From Asticcacaulis sp. EMRT-3 (GTDB lineage: Bacteria; Pseudomonadota; Alphaproteobacteria; Caulobacterales; Caulobacteraceae), in the NCBI RefSeq assembly GCF_030027245.1, contig NZ_JASERT010000001.1, positions 2,472,501-2,536,500 of the forward strand: a stretch of DNA of 64,000 nt, in the 5' to 3' direction. Below are positions 50,357 to 59,655 of this stretch, piece by piece. Position numbers and translations under genes: made by a program. How positions within the stretch are numbered: position 1 is the stretch's first letter; every line of letters begins with the position of its first letter. Under the pieces are notes generated by a model. The model did no database searches. It saw only the letters and a list, made by a program, of their open reading frames with translations, and was not told where the DNA came from.

Positions 50357-51880
50357 TTAGCGAAACGGCGGCTCGTCAAAGGCGCGCAGCTTGCGCGAAT
50401 GCAGTTTCGGGCCAAAGTCGCGCAGGATATTCATCGTCTCGATGCCGATGTCGATATGTTCGCGGATGGCGCGCTCATAGAAATGATTGGCCTGACCGGG
50501 CAGTTTCAGTTCGCCATGCAAGGGCTTGTCGGAAACGCACAGCAATGTGCCGTAAGGGACGCGGAAGCGATAGCCCTGCGCCGCCAGTGTGGCCGATTCC
50601 ATATCAATCGCCACGGCGCGCGATTGTGAAAAGCGCAGGGCGCTCAAAGTATAGCGCAGTTCCCAGTTGCGGTCGTCGGTGGTGACGACCGTGCCGGTAC
50701 GCAGGCGTTTTTTCAGCGCGTCGCCGCTTTCGCCCGTAATACGCACGGCCGATTCATGCAGGGCCAGTTGCACCTCGGCAATCGGCGGAATGGGAATTTC
50801 GAGCGGCAGCACATCATCCATGACGTGATCATCGCGCAAATAGGCGTGGGCCAGCACATAGTCGCCGATGCTCTGTGATGGGCGCAAGCCGCCGCAATGG
50901 CCGATCATCAGCCAGACGTGCGGGCGCATCACGGCCAGATGGTCGGTGATGTTCTTGGCATTGGACGGGCCGACGCCGATATTGACCAGCGAAATGCCGC
51001 GCCGCCCCTCGGCCAGCAGGTGATAGGCCGGCATCTGGTGGCGTCGCCATGAAGACTTAGCGATCAGTTCCTCAGGATTGGGCGTGTCCTTGGTGATGGT
51101 GAAGTGGCCGCAGCACGACAGCGCCGTGTAGGGGCTATCGGCTTTGCGTAACTGTTCCAGCGCATAGGTGACGAACACATCGACATAGCGATGATAGTTG
51201 GTGAGCAGGATATAGCCTTGGGTATGTTCGGCGGGCGTGCCCGTATAGTGGTTGAGGCGGGCCAGCGAGAAATCGGTGCGCAGGCCATCGAAAAGCGCCA
51301 GCGGATGATGGCCCTGTTCATCGACGATATCGAGGCCATCGGCCACCTCATTACCGATCAGGGCCAGTTCGGTGGCCGGGAAATGCCGCGCCAGATCGAG
51401 CGCTGACACGCTATTGAGATCAAGCCCCGCCCCATCCAGCACGTAAGGGTAGGGGATTTCCTGATCGGACAGGCTGACCCTGACCTCGGCCCCGTAATCG
51501 CGGATCATCAGGTCGAGCTGTTCCTCGATATGGCTGCCGAAAATATCGGGCCGGGTAATCGAGGAGGCATAGGTGCCGGGGCGCGAGAAGCGGGCAAAGG
51601 CGCGATTGACCTGCGGGTGGCGGTTTTGCAGGATCAAGGCCTCGTCATCGGCATCGTGCTGGCCGTGCCAGACGACGGTGAGCCTGGGGTAGCAATAACG
51701 GCCACCGGCGCGCAGCTCTTTCGAGGGCAGGATGCGCTTATCAAGCCAGGCGTGTAGATCGGCCTGAAGCGCCGTGACGGCCTGGGTGTAAAGGCGCTTG
51801 AGTTGGCGGACGGCTTCGGCGGCGGAGAGCGGCGTCGTGTCGGTGGTGTTGGCGGGTCTGTTCATGGCTCTGGATACCAT
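50357..51880 (-). CDS. amn: AMP nucleosidase
   Basis: Amn hydrolyses AMP to adenine and ribose-5-phosphate, adjusting adenylate levels. The 507-residue protein has the N-terminal Amn domain (residues about 20-190) and a phosphorylase-type C-terminal domain with VNIGVGPSNAKNITDHLAVMRPHVWLMIGHCGGLRPSQSIGDYVLAHAYLR and VAIDMESATLAAQG, both diagnostic. A second ATG at 51865 is possible. The 175-bp gap after pabB shows no clear gene. Confidence 0.94.
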   Translation of the reverse strand: MVSRAMNRPANTTDTTPLSAAEAVRQLKRLYTQAVTALQADLHAWLDKRILPSKELRAGGRYCYPRLTVVWHGQHDADDEALILQNRHPQVNRAFARFSRPGTYASSITRPDIFGSHIEEQLDLMIRDYGAEVRVSLSDQEIPYPYVLDGAGLDLNSVSALDLARHFPATELALIGNEVADGLDIVDEQGHHPLALFDGLRTDFSLARLNHYTGTPAEHTQGYILLTNYHRYVDVFVTYALEQLRKADSPYTALSCCGHFTITKDTPNPEELIAKSSWRRHQMPAYHLLAEGRRGISLVNIGVGPSNAKNITDHLAVMRPHVWLMIGHCGGLRPSQSIGDYVLAHAYLRDDHVMDDVLPLEIPIPPIAEVQLALHESAVRITGESGDALKKRLRTGTVVTTDDRNWELRYTLSALRFSQSRAVAIDMESATLAAQGYRFRVPYGTLLCVSDKPLHGELKLPGQANHFYERAIREHIDIGIETMNILRDFGPKLHSRKLRAFDEPPFR

Positions 51881-51930
51881 GCGCTTCGCCGCTTCGCCAA
51901 TCGGGACGGCGTGAATATTTTATGGCGTGG

Positions 51931-52221
51931 TCAGAGGTGCGTGCCCGGTTCCATGCTTTGGTGAAGGATACGCACGATGATGAGATCATCGCCATTGATG
52001 CGGAAATAGAGTGTATGTGAAGCGACGTGACATTTGTTATGTCCGGCCTTGATGTGATCCGCTGTTTGGCCAATGCGCCGCCCCTCCAGCACATCCTGAC
52101 AAGCCTGTTTTATGACACCTATGTAGCTATCGGCCTGCATCACCGACCATTGCTCGGCAGAATAATCCCAGATCTGGCCCAGATCGGCCACGGCACGGTT
52201 CGACAGGACGAGGCGTTTCAA
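51931..52221 (-). CDS. parE: RelE/ParE family toxin
   Basis: A 96-residue toxin of type II toxin-antitoxin systems. The fold signature is LSNRAVADLGQIWDYSAEQWSVMQADSYIGVIKQACQDVLEG, then SHTLYFRINGDDLIIVRILHQSMEPGTHL, the typical ParE end. ParE toxins usually inhibit DNA gyrase. It overlaps the antitoxin gene by 4 bp, antitoxin first. Confidence 0.9.
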   Translation of the reverse strand: MKRLVLSNRAVADLGQIWDYSAEQWSVMQADSYIGVIKQACQDVLEGRRIGQTADHIKAGHNKCHVASHTLYFRINGDDLIIVRILHQSMEPGTHL

Positions 52222-52484
52222 GCCTTGCGGGCCTTCATCTTTTGCTCATGTGCGACGTGGCGTCCGGCCAGAAAATCGTCGAAATCGAAACTCTCGACAT
52301 AGCCGGAAGCTTCGCCCACATCCAAAGCTTCGCGCAAAGCCTTCACCTTGGATTCGTGATCTTCCAGCAAGCGCAGACCGGCATTGATAACGTCGCTTGG
52401 CGATGCGAAGCGCCCCGCATCTACCTGTCCGGCCATAAAGGCGGCGGCATGATCATCCAGATTAAGGGAAACAGGTTTTGTCAT
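52218..52484 (-). CDS. parD: ParD-like antitoxin
   Basis: An 88-residue ribbon-helix-helix antitoxin: TKPVSLNLDDHAAAFMAGQV, GRFASPSDVINAGLRLLEDHE, then an acidic toxin-binding tail (YVESFDFDDFLAGRHVAHE). AGAGGA precedes the ATG at 52484; the open frame upstream is not used. With parE it forms a self-regulated pair. Confidence 0.9.
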   Translation of the reverse strand: MTKPVSLNLDDHAAAFMAGQVDAGRFASPSDVINAGLRLLEDHESKVKALREALDVGEASGYVESFDFDDFLAGRHVAHEQKMKARKA

Positions 52485-52549
52485 GTCATCCTCTTCTGAA
52501 AGCCGTCCTCTTTTGAAGGCAGGGAGTGTAGAACTTAAAGCCTGTGGCC

Positions 52550-53539
52550 TCAAGCCATCGTCATCGGGCGGAGTCCCAGTTCTTGCAACAGATGGGCGTC
52601 CGAGCCGCGTTCGGGGTTGGGCGTGGTCAGGAGCTGGTCGCCGACAAAGATCGAATTGGCTCCGGCCAGAAAACACAGAGCCTGCAATTCTTCGCTCATC
52701 TCATTGCGACCGGCTGACAGGCGCACCATCGATTTCGGGCAGACGATGCGCGCCACGGCGATGGTGCGAATGAATTCCAGCCCGGAAATGCCGCCGTCGC
52801 GTTGCGCTTTTTCACCGAGCGGCGTGCCCGCAATGGCGACCAGATTATTGATCGGAATCGAATCGGGATGGTGGGGCAGGGTGGCGAGTTGGTGCAGGAA
52901 AGACGCCCGGTCTTCGCGGCTTTCACCCAGCCCCATAATGCCGCCGCAGCAGGTCTTCATGCCCGCATCGGCCACGGCTTGCAGCGTGTCGAGGCGTTCC
53001 TGATAGGTACGGGTGGTGACGACCTGATCATAATATTCGGGCGAGGTATCGAGATTGTGGTTGTAATAATCAAGCCCCGCCTCTTTCAAAGCCTGCGCCT
53101 GATCGGGGCGCAGATGGCCGAGCGTGGCGCAGGTTTCCAGCCCCAGCGCCCGCACGCCGCCGATCATTTCGGCCAAAGCCGGCACATCGCGGTCTTTCAG
53201 ATCGCGCCAGGCTGCGCCCATGCAAAAACGCTGCGCCCCGCCATCCCTGGCGGCTTTCGCCGCGGCCAGCACCTCATCGACCGGCATCAGTTTCGACGCC
53301 TTCAGGCCCGTGTCGAAATGCGAGGATTGCGAGCAATAGCCGCAGTTTTCGGCGCAGCCGCCGGTTTTCACCGACAAAAGCTGCGACAACTGCACCTCGC
53401 TCGGATCGAAGCTCTGGCGATGCACGGACGCCGCCTGAAACACCAGTTCCATGAAGGGCAGATCGAACAGGGCGGCGATCTCGGCCTTTGTCCAGTCGTG
53501 ACGTAAGCTGATCGTGGAAAAGGCGGCGGTGTCGGCCAT
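52550..53539 (-). CDS. bioB: Biotin synthase
   Basis: BioB inserts sulfur into dethiobiotin. The radical-SAM motif CAENCGYC is present, with [14 protein letters not shown] after it, [23 protein letters not shown] and [37 protein letters not shown]. The 329-residue protein starts at ATG 53539, with GGAG 6 bases upstream; an in-frame start at 53563 is less likely. No other bio gene is adjacent. Confidence 0.96.
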   Translation of the reverse strand: MADTAAFSTISLRHDWTKAEIAALFDLPFMELVFQAASVHRQSFDPSEVQLSQLLSVKTGGCAENCGYCSQSSHFDTGLKASKLMPVDEVLAAAKAARDGGAQRFCMGAAWRDLKDRDVPALAEMIGGVRALGLETCATLGHLRPDQAQALKEAGLDYYNHNLDTSPEYYDQVVTTRTYQERLDTLQAVADAGMKTCCGGIMGLGESREDRASFLHQLATLPHHPDSIPINNLVAIAGTPLGEKAQRDGGISGLEFIRTIAVARIVCPKSMVRLSAGRNEMSEELQALCFLAGANSIFVGDQLLTTPNPERGSDAHLLQELGLRPMTMA

Positions 53540-53679
53540 GAGAAGCTCCGTGAAATGCGTCACCAGACTTAGCCTTAAAGGCCGTGCCGGGTCAAACCTT
53601 GCAGCGCAGCAAATGACAAAAATCCTCGCGCTTTGGACGGCTTTGTTTTATGTGCGGCTGATAAGGGAGGCCACAAACC

Positions 53680-54951
53680 ATGACCGCACACCAAAAACCG
53701 CTCAATTCGCCGTTCAAGGTGCTGATCGCCAGCCTGATCGGCACGACGATTGAGTTTTTCGACTTCTATTCTTACGCCACGGCGGCGGTGCTGGTCTTCC
53801 CGACCCTGTTTTTCCCGAATGGCAACCCGACCACGGAGCTGTTGCAGTCGTTTGCCACCTTCTCCATCGCTTTTTTTGCCCGCCCGATCGGCGCGATGGT
53901 GTTCGGCCATTTCGGTGACCGCATCGGCCGCAAGGCGACATTGGTGGCGGCGCTTCTGACGATGGGGCTGTCGACCGTCATCATCGGTTTCCTGCCCGGC
54001 TATGCCAGCATTGGCGTGGTCGCGCCGCTTCTGCTGGCCCTGTGCCGCTTTGGTCAGGGTTTCGGTCTCGGTGGTGAATGGGGCGGAGCGGTGCTGCTGG
54101 CCACCGAAAACGCGCCGGAGGGCAAGCGCTCATGGTACGGCATGTTCCCGCAGTTGGGCGCACCGGTCGGGCTTTTGCTGTCATCAGGCGCCTTCTGGGC
54201 GCTGTTGCACTTCATGCCGCAATCGGCGCTTTTGAGCTGGGGCTGGCGCATTCCGTTCGTCGCTTCGGCGGTGCTGATCATGCTCGGTCTGTGGATGCGG
54301 CTGTCTCTGACCGAAACGCCGGAATTCCAGAAGGCGGTCGCGGCAGAAGAGCGCGTCAGCGTGCCTCTGGTCGAGATTTTCCGCCGCTATAAGCGCAATC
54401 TGTTCCTCGGCACCTTCGTGGCCCTGGCCACCTTTGTTCTGTTCTATATCGCCAGCGCCTGGCTGTTGTCTTACAACGTCAAGACGCTGCACATCCCCTT
54501 TCTTGACGCGCTTGAAATCCAGATGGCGGGCGCCGTGGCTTTCGGTATTTTCATCCCGCTGGTGGCCAAGCTGGCCGAACGGATCGGCCATCGCCTGAGC
54601 CTGATCCTGACCACTGTGCTGATCGGCGTCTTTTCGTTTGCGCTGGCACCCTTGCTGAAGGGCGGCGAGAGCGCGATCCTGATCTTTGCTATCGTCAGCA
54701 TGGCGCTGATGGGCATGACCTATGGCCTTTTGGGCACCACCCTGGCCGCGATGTTCCCGACGCGCGTGCGCTATACGGGCGCTTCGCTCACCTTCAATTT
54801 TTCTGGCATTGTCGGCGCATCGCTGGCCCCTTACATCGCCTTGTGGCTGCAAGGGCATTATGGCTTAGGCGCGGTCGGGCTTTACCTGCTGGTGGCGGCC
54901 CTGATCACGCTTGTTTGCGTGCTGCTCTCCGATAAGACGGACGCCATATAA
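53680..54951 (+). CDS. MFS transporter, metabolite:H+ symporter family
   Basis: A 423-residue inner-membrane symporter with 12 segments. MHS-family marks are GTTIEFFDFYSYATAAVLVFPTLFFP, GHFGDRIGRKATLV, GFGLGGEWGGAVLLATENAPEGKRSWYG and LSLTETPEF. Relatives carry organic acids, shikimate or osmolytes; the substrate is not readable. GGAGG precedes the start. ahcY follows on the same strand after 81 bp. Confidence 0.9.
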   Translation: MTAHQKPLNSPFKVLIASLIGTTIEFFDFYSYATAAVLVFPTLFFPNGNPTTELLQSFATFSIAFFARPIGAMVFGHFGDRIGRKATLVAALLTMGLSTVIIGFLPGYASIGVVAPLLLALCRFGQGFGLGGEWGGAVLLATENAPEGKRSWYGMFPQLGAPVGLLLSSGAFWALLHFMPQSALLSWGWRIPFVASAVLIMLGLWMRLSLTETPEFQKAVAAEERVSVPLVEIFRRYKRNLFLGTFVALATFVLFYIASAWLLSYNVKTLHIPFLDALEIQMAGAVAFGIFIPLVAKLAERIGHRLSLILTTVLIGVFSFALAPLLKGGESAILIFAIVSMALMGMTYGLLGTTLAAMFPTRVRYTGASLTFNFSGIVGASLAPYIALWLQGHYGLGAVGLYLLVAALITLVCVLLSDKTDAI

Positions 54952-55032
54952 AGATATGTTTATGTCTTTATTGCGAAGTGCGGTGTGAGCGGCTATAAGC
55001 GGCCATCATCCCCTTCGTAACGGACATTTCTC

Positions 55033-56436
55033 ATGGCTGCCAAAGACCAGGATTTCATCGTAAAAGACCTTTCGCTCGCCGCTTATGGCCGCAAGGAAAT
55101 CGACATTGCCGAAGGCGAAATGCCGGGCCTGATGGCCACGCGCGCCGAATTTGGCCCGACGCAAACCCTGAAGGGTGCGCGCATTGCCGGGTCGCTGCAC
55201 ATGACGATCCAGACCGCCGTGCTGATCGAAACCCTGCAAGCCCTGGGTGCCGAAGTGCGCTGGGCGTCGTGCAATATCTTCTCGACGCAAGACCACGCCG
55301 CCGCCGCCATTGCCGCCACGGGCACGCCGGTCTTCGCCATCAAGGGCGAAACGCTTGAGGAATACTGGGATTACGCGCACAAGATCTTTGAGTGGCACGA
55401 TGGGGGTTACCCCAACCTGATCCTCGATGACGGCGGTGACGCCACGCTTCTGTGCGTGCTGGGCCCCAAGGCCGAAAAAGACCCGTCCGTCCTCGACAAG
55501 CCGACCAATGAGGAAGAAGAAGCGCTGTACAAGGTGATGAAGCGCTACCTGAAGGAAAAGCCCGGCTTCTATTCGGCCATCGCCAAGGCGATCCAGGGTG
55601 TTTCGGAAGAAACCACCACGGGCGTCCACCGCCTTTACGCGATGGCGCAAAAGGGCGAACTGCCCTTCCCGGCGATCAACGTCAACGATTCCGTCACCAA
55701 GTCGAAGTTCGACAACCTCTATGGCTGCCGTGAATCGCTGGTCGATGCCATCCGCCGCGCCACCGATGTGATGCTGGCCGGCAAGGTGGCCGTGGTGCTC
55801 GGCTATGGCGATGTCGGCAAGGGTTCGGCGGCGAGCTTACGCAATGGCGGGGCGCGCGTCATCGTCACCGAAGTCGATCCGATCTGCGCTCTGCAAGCCG
55901 CGATGGAAGGCTATGAGGTGCGCACCGTCGAAGAGGTGGCCTCTGCCGCCGACATCTTCGTCACCTGCACCGGCAATAAGGACGTTTTGCGCTTAGAGCA
56001 TATGCGCGAGATGAAACATAACGCTATTGTCTGCAATATCGGCCATTTCGACTCCGAGATTCAGGTGGCGGCCTTGCGCAACTACAAGTGGGACGAAATC
56101 AAGCCGCAGGTGCACCACGTCGAATTCCCTGATGGCAAGAAGATCATCATCCTGTCGGAAGGCCGCCTGGTCAATCTCGGCAATGCCACGGGCCATCCGT
56201 CCTTCGTCATGTCGGCCTCGTTCACCAACCAGACCCTGGCCCAGATCGAATTGTGGACGCGCGGTGAGACTTACGAAAACAAGGTCTATACCCTGCCCAA
56301 GCACCTCGATGAAAAAGTGGCCATGCTGCACCTCGAAAAGCTGGGTGCAAAGCTGACCGTGCTCAATGCCGAACAGGCCAACTATATCGGTGTGCCGGTC
56401 GATGGCCCGTTCAAGCCGGATCATTATCGTTACTAA
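55033..56436 (+). CDS. ahcY: Adenosylhomocysteinase
   Basis: AhcY splits S-adenosylhomocysteine to adenosine and homocysteine, completing the methyl cycle. The 467-residue protein has [19 protein letters not shown], the NAD-binding [41 protein letters not shown] and the C-terminal KPDHYRY. The ~40-residue insert seen in many bacterial forms is present around residues 150-190. No SAH riboswitch was recognised in the 81-bp leader. A hairpin overlaps its stop codon. Confidence 0.97.
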   Translation: MAAKDQDFIVKDLSLAAYGRKEIDIAEGEMPGLMATRAEFGPTQTLKGARIAGSLHMTIQTAVLIETLQALGAEVRWASCNIFSTQDHAAAAIAATGTPVFAIKGETLEEYWDYAHKIFEWHDGGYPNLILDDGGDATLLCVLGPKAEKDPSVLDKPTNEEEEALYKVMKRYLKEKPGFYSAIAKAIQGVSEETTTGVHRLYAMAQKGELPFPAINVNDSVTKSKFDNLYGCRESLVDAIRRATDVMLAGKVAVVLGYGDVGKGSAASLRNGGARVIVTEVDPICALQAAMEGYEVRTVEEVASAADIFVTCTGNKDVLRLEHMREMKHNAIVCNIGHFDSEIQVAALRNYKWDEIKPQVHHVEFPDGKKIIILSEGRLVNLGNATGHPSFVMSASFTNQTLAQIELWTRGETYENKVYTLPKHLDEKVAMLHLEKLGAKLTVLNAEQANYIGVPVDGPFKPDHYRY

Positions 56437-56477
56437 TATCAAAAGTCTTTCGCTACGCTCAGTGTACTTTTGATATT
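56435..56477. terminator. Hairpin overlapping the ahcY stop codon
   Basis: AATATCAAAAGT (56435-56446) and ACTTTTGATATT (56466-56477) form a perfect 12-bp stem with a 19-base loop that starts at the ahcY stop codon. It probably acts as a bidirectional terminator or RNA end-stabiliser with the stem just downstream. Confidence 0.6.
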
Positions 56478-56486
56478 GAATTTAAG

Positions 56487-56520
56487 AGGCGGCGCATCAC
56501 TGGGTGCGCCGCCTTTATTT
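56487..56520 (+). terminator. Rho-independent terminator after ahcY
   Basis: AGGCGGCGCA (56487-56496) pairs with TGCGCCGCCT (56505-56514), loop of 8, then TTATTT. A classical terminator for ahcY, ahead of the convergent AraC gene. Confidence 0.85.
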
Positions 56521-56575
56521 GAATCCTCCCCCATCAAGAGATGATAAGGGAGGCGGGTTTCGTCAATTTTCCGTT

Positions 56576-57403
56576 TTACCTGACTACCGGCACCCAGATT
56601 TCGATCACACCTATGCCGGTGTGGCCATCGAAGCGTTCATCCATGCGTTCGAAGCTCGGTGTGTATTGCGGTTTCAACCCGGCATTCGCCAGCCATGCGT
56701 CATAGATGGCCCGCCATGTGTCCGAAATTCCCGAAACATGACCATGATGCTCGAAAATAGCATAACGGCCTGAGGGAATTTTGATAGTGCTGAAGCCGTC
56801 CGGCAGTATGCCCGAGCCGTCAATCTCGACGCCAGACATGTAGGTGAGCCCGTCTGGTTTGAAGTCGTAGGACACACCATAGCAAACGCCCCCGACCTGT
56901 CCGTCAATATGGCCGAAATGGTCGCGGAAGGCTTGCCACTGGCCGGGTATGCCGGTTAGTTGCGTCATGGTGTAAGCATGGGCCAGACCGGCGATAGTCA
57001 TGGCGGCCCCATCTACGAGGCGAGGGGTTTGCGTGGGCAGGGTCTTGATCTCAGTCATGGAAAAAGGCTCCGTTAAGGCAAGCGCGGCGAGATTGCCGCT
57101 AAGACGCAAATCCTTGGGTGACATGCCAAACTCTGCCCGAAAAGCGCGGGTAAAGGCGGCATGGCTGCCATATCCATTGGCCACGGCGACGTCGAGAATA
57201 TCACCAGCCACCATCAGGGCCTTCGCCGCCTGGCTCAGCCTGCGTGCGCGGACATAGGCCATAAGGGGACGTTGGCTCACAGCCGCGAACAGGCGCGTGA
57301 TGTGAAAGCGGCTGGCATCCGTGGCCCTAGAAATTTCGGCCAAGTCAGGATTGCGTTCGAGATGGGCCTCGACATACCAGACGATCTTGCGGATCAGACT
57401 CAC
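56576..57403 (-). CDS. AraC family regulator with GyrI-like effector domain
   Basis: A 275-residue regulator. Residues 1-100 hold two HTH units (LAEISRATDASRFHITRLFAAV and ILDVAVANGYGSHAAFTRAFRAEFGMSPKDLR). Residues about 120-275 form a GyrI-like small-molecule domain (IPSGRYAIFEHHGHVSGISDTWRAIYDAWL, ending GIGVIEIWVPV), as in Rob/SbmC relatives. The likely role is response to a toxic compound; no target gene is obvious. It is divergent from the 91-residue gene. Confidence 0.9.
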   Translation of the reverse strand: MSLIRKIVWYVEAHLERNPDLAEISRATDASRFHITRLFAAVSQRPLMAYVRARRLSQAAKALMVAGDILDVAVANGYGSHAAFTRAFRAEFGMSPKDLRLSGNLAALALTEPFSMTEIKTLPTQTPRLVDGAAMTIAGLAHAYTMTQLTGIPGQWQAFRDHFGHIDGQVGGVCYGVSYDFKPDGLTYMSGVEIDGSGILPDGFSTIKIPSGRYAIFEHHGHVSGISDTWRAIYDAWLANAGLKPQYTPSFERMDERFDGHTGIGVIEIWVPVVR

Positions 57404-57521
57404 GTTCTTCTCTTTCGGGTTTGCGCTTATAATAGTCTAATCGGGCTCAGACGACGATATTTGATCGCTCTTGTGGCGAAGCGGCAGGATATGGCCTGCC
57501 CTGAAAATAAAGAGGTTGGGC

Positions 57522-57797
57522 ATGAAGGAAACCGGTATTGTTACCGTCTCCATCGCATGTTGTCCCGATGCCGAAGCGCAGGCTCTGGCGCGCGCCCTGT
57601 TTCGCGTTGACGGCACCGACGCCCAGATCCTGACCAAGTCGGAGCTTTTGCAGCTTCTGGCCGCCTTCGACATCGATGCCCAGCGCAAACTGACGACGAT
57701 CCGCCTCGGCGATAATGGCAAGACCGACCGCGCCGCCGCCCTCGATCTCGGGCTGGCCCAGTATCAGATCGTCAAACAGTACGAAGCCGGTCAATAA
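57522..57797 (+). CDS. Small hypothetical protein
   Basis: I do not recognise this 91-residue soluble protein. It begins MKETGIVTVSIACCPDAEAQ and continues with a helix-rich ILTKSELLQLLAAFDIDAQ and an Arg/Asp-rich C-terminus. AAAGAGG six bases before the ATG at 57522 supports this start. The sulfotransferase gene follows 65 bp later on the same strand. Confidence 0.6.
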   Translation: MKETGIVTVSIACCPDAEAQALARALFRVDGTDAQILTKSELLQLLAAFDIDAQRKLTTIRLGDNGKTDRAAALDLGLAQYQIVKQYEAGQ

Positions 57798-57862
57798 AGC
57801 TGTGTTGCGTTTGGCTGCGAAGCGGCTGAAACTGGCCGTTTATTCCTTTCCGGCGCGTCTGC

Positions 57863-59539
57863 ATGACCTCAGCTTCCCGTCCATCCGATCAGGCCGTCTC
57901 CGCAGCCATCGCCGCCATGCAGCGCGGCGATCTGCACCGCGCCGTCGAAGCTGCGCGTCAGGCGACCGGGCTTGATCCTGATGATCTCGACGCCTGGTGG
58001 CTGCTGGGCTCAGCCACCTGCGAATTGTGGATTTTCGGCGAGGCCGAGGAGGCTTTCGCGCAAGGCATCAAACGCGCGCCCTCAGGCTCGCCGCGACAGG
58101 TCAGCTTCCTCGTGCATCGCGCCCGCGCCCTGGCCGCGATGGCGCGCATGGCCAGTGCAAAAAACCTGATCGAAAAGGCACTGGCCATCGGCACCCATGA
58201 TCCCGCCCATCTGGCTATCATGGGCAAGGTGCTGACCCAAGCCGGATGCACAGGTCAGGCCATCCCCCTGCTTGAAAGCGCCGTCAAGGCGGCACCCGAC
58301 AATGCCGAGAACTGGCATCTGCTGGCCGAGGCGCAGCAATATATCGGCGATCTCGACGCGGCTGAAACCGCTTACGAACATGCGATCGACCTGGCCTCGC
58401 TGCCTGCCGCTCATCTGGCTCTGGCGCGTTTGCGGCGCTGGACGAAAGCGCATCACCATATTGCCCGCCTTCAGCGCCTGCCGCGCCGCAATGCGCAGGA
58501 AGCCGCCTCGATCTGTTATGCCCTGTTCAAGGAATGCGATGACATTGGCGATCATGAAGCGGCGTGGAACTGGCTGCAAATGGCGGCGCTAGCCGCGCAG
58601 GATCAGGTGGTGCCCGCCGAACGCGGTCAGTGGAATCGCGGTCAGCCCCTGCTGCCGCCCGTGCGCATCGGTGACTGGAAGCCGGCTCAGGAGGCGGCGA
58701 TTGTCGATAGCTGGATCGAACATTTTCCGGCATCGCGCTTTGAAAACCCGCCTGCCTCCGCGCCGCAAAGGCCCCGGCGCATCTTCATCATCGGCCTGCC
58801 GCGTTCGGGCACCACGCTGGTGGAACGCATCCTGACCGCCCATTCGCAGGTGCAGGCGCAGGGCGAATTGCAGGTGATGGCGCTCGGCACCAAGATTCTG
58901 TCCGCCAGCCGCAGCGGCCCGATGCTCGATCCCGATGTGGCGGCGCGCGCTGCCCGTATCGACCCCGTCGAACTGGCCGAATATTACCGCAGCGAAACCG
59001 TATTCTTAAGCGATGGCAGCCCCTATGCCATCGATAAATTGCCGCACAATTATCACTATGCCGGTCTGATCCGTCTGGCTTTTCCTGATGCCATCATCAT
59101 CCATCTGCGCCGCGATCCGATGGATTCCCTGTTCGGCACCTACAGGCTTCTATTCGGCTATGCCTATCGCTGGTCGTACACACAAGACAATCTGGCCGGA
59201 TTTTACGCGCAATATGTGCGCCTGACCCGCCACTGGCGCGCCTGTTTTGCGGCCAGTGGCCAGCCTTTGATCGATGTGTCGCTCGAAGCCCTGATCGCCA
59301 GCCCGGAAAGCGAAATCCGACGCCTGCTCGCGGCCTGCGGTCTGCCCTTTGAAGCGGCCTGCCTCAATCCGCACAAGAGCGATGGCGCGGTGGCCACGGC
59401 CAGTTCGGTTCAGGTGCGCCGCCCGATCAACAGCGAAGGCGTGGGGGCGTGGCGGCGCTATGCAGCGGGCCTTGCGCCTCTACGCCAGCGCCTGTTCGAG
59501 ATGGGGTTTATCGACGAGGATGGCCTGGGAAGGGCTTAG
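57863..59539 (+). CDS. TPR-repeat sulfotransferase
   Basis: A 558-residue protein with TPR-like helices at about 10-230 (AVEAARQATGLDPDDLDAWWLLGSATCELW, DLDAAETAYEHAIDLASLPAAHLALARL) and a sulfotransferase domain. The PAPS-binding loop is IGLPRSGTTLVERIL (about 307-321); the 3'-phosphate segment is IIIHLRRDPMDSLFG. It would move sulfate from PAPS to a polysaccharide, lipid or peptide acceptor. Such TPR fusions are common in Alphaproteobacteria. Confidence 0.88.
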   Translation: MTSASRPSDQAVSAAIAAMQRGDLHRAVEAARQATGLDPDDLDAWWLLGSATCELWIFGEAEEAFAQGIKRAPSGSPRQVSFLVHRARALAAMARMASAKNLIEKALAIGTHDPAHLAIMGKVLTQAGCTGQAIPLLESAVKAAPDNAENWHLLAEAQQYIGDLDAAETAYEHAIDLASLPAAHLALARLRRWTKAHHHIARLQRLPRRNAQEAASICYALFKECDDIGDHEAAWNWLQMAALAAQDQVVPAERGQWNRGQPLLPPVRIGDWKPAQEAAIVDSWIEHFPASRFENPPASAPQRPRRIFIIGLPRSGTTLVERILTAHSQVQAQGELQVMALGTKILSASRSGPMLDPDVAARAARIDPVELAEYYRSETVFLSDGSPYAIDKLPHNYHYAGLIRLAFPDAIIIHLRRDPMDSLFGTYRLLFGYAYRWSYTQDNLAGFYAQYVRLTRHWRACFAASGQPLIDVSLEALIASPESEIRRLLAACGLPFEAACLNPHKSDGAVATASSVQVRRPINSEGVGAWRRYAAGLAPLRQRLFEMGFIDEDGLGRA

Positions 59540-59647
59540 GACGGGCGACATTCAGGCTGTTTTCTGTAGCATGGTATAGACCCTGAGCTGTCGTTTAAAT
59601 AAGCAGCCTTCATTAAGAAGCCACGGATAGACACGGATGATGGCCTA

Positions 59648-59655
59648 CGGCCACC
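59648..59655. repeat. IS256 target-site duplication, left
   Basis: CGGCCACC immediately left of the IS end; the same 8 bases are at 61084-61091. Confidence 0.8.

Noticed and set aside
54952..55032. Possible SAH riboswitch in the ahcY leader
   Set aside because: The leader is only 81 bp and lacks the conserved GAGGAGCG-type core.
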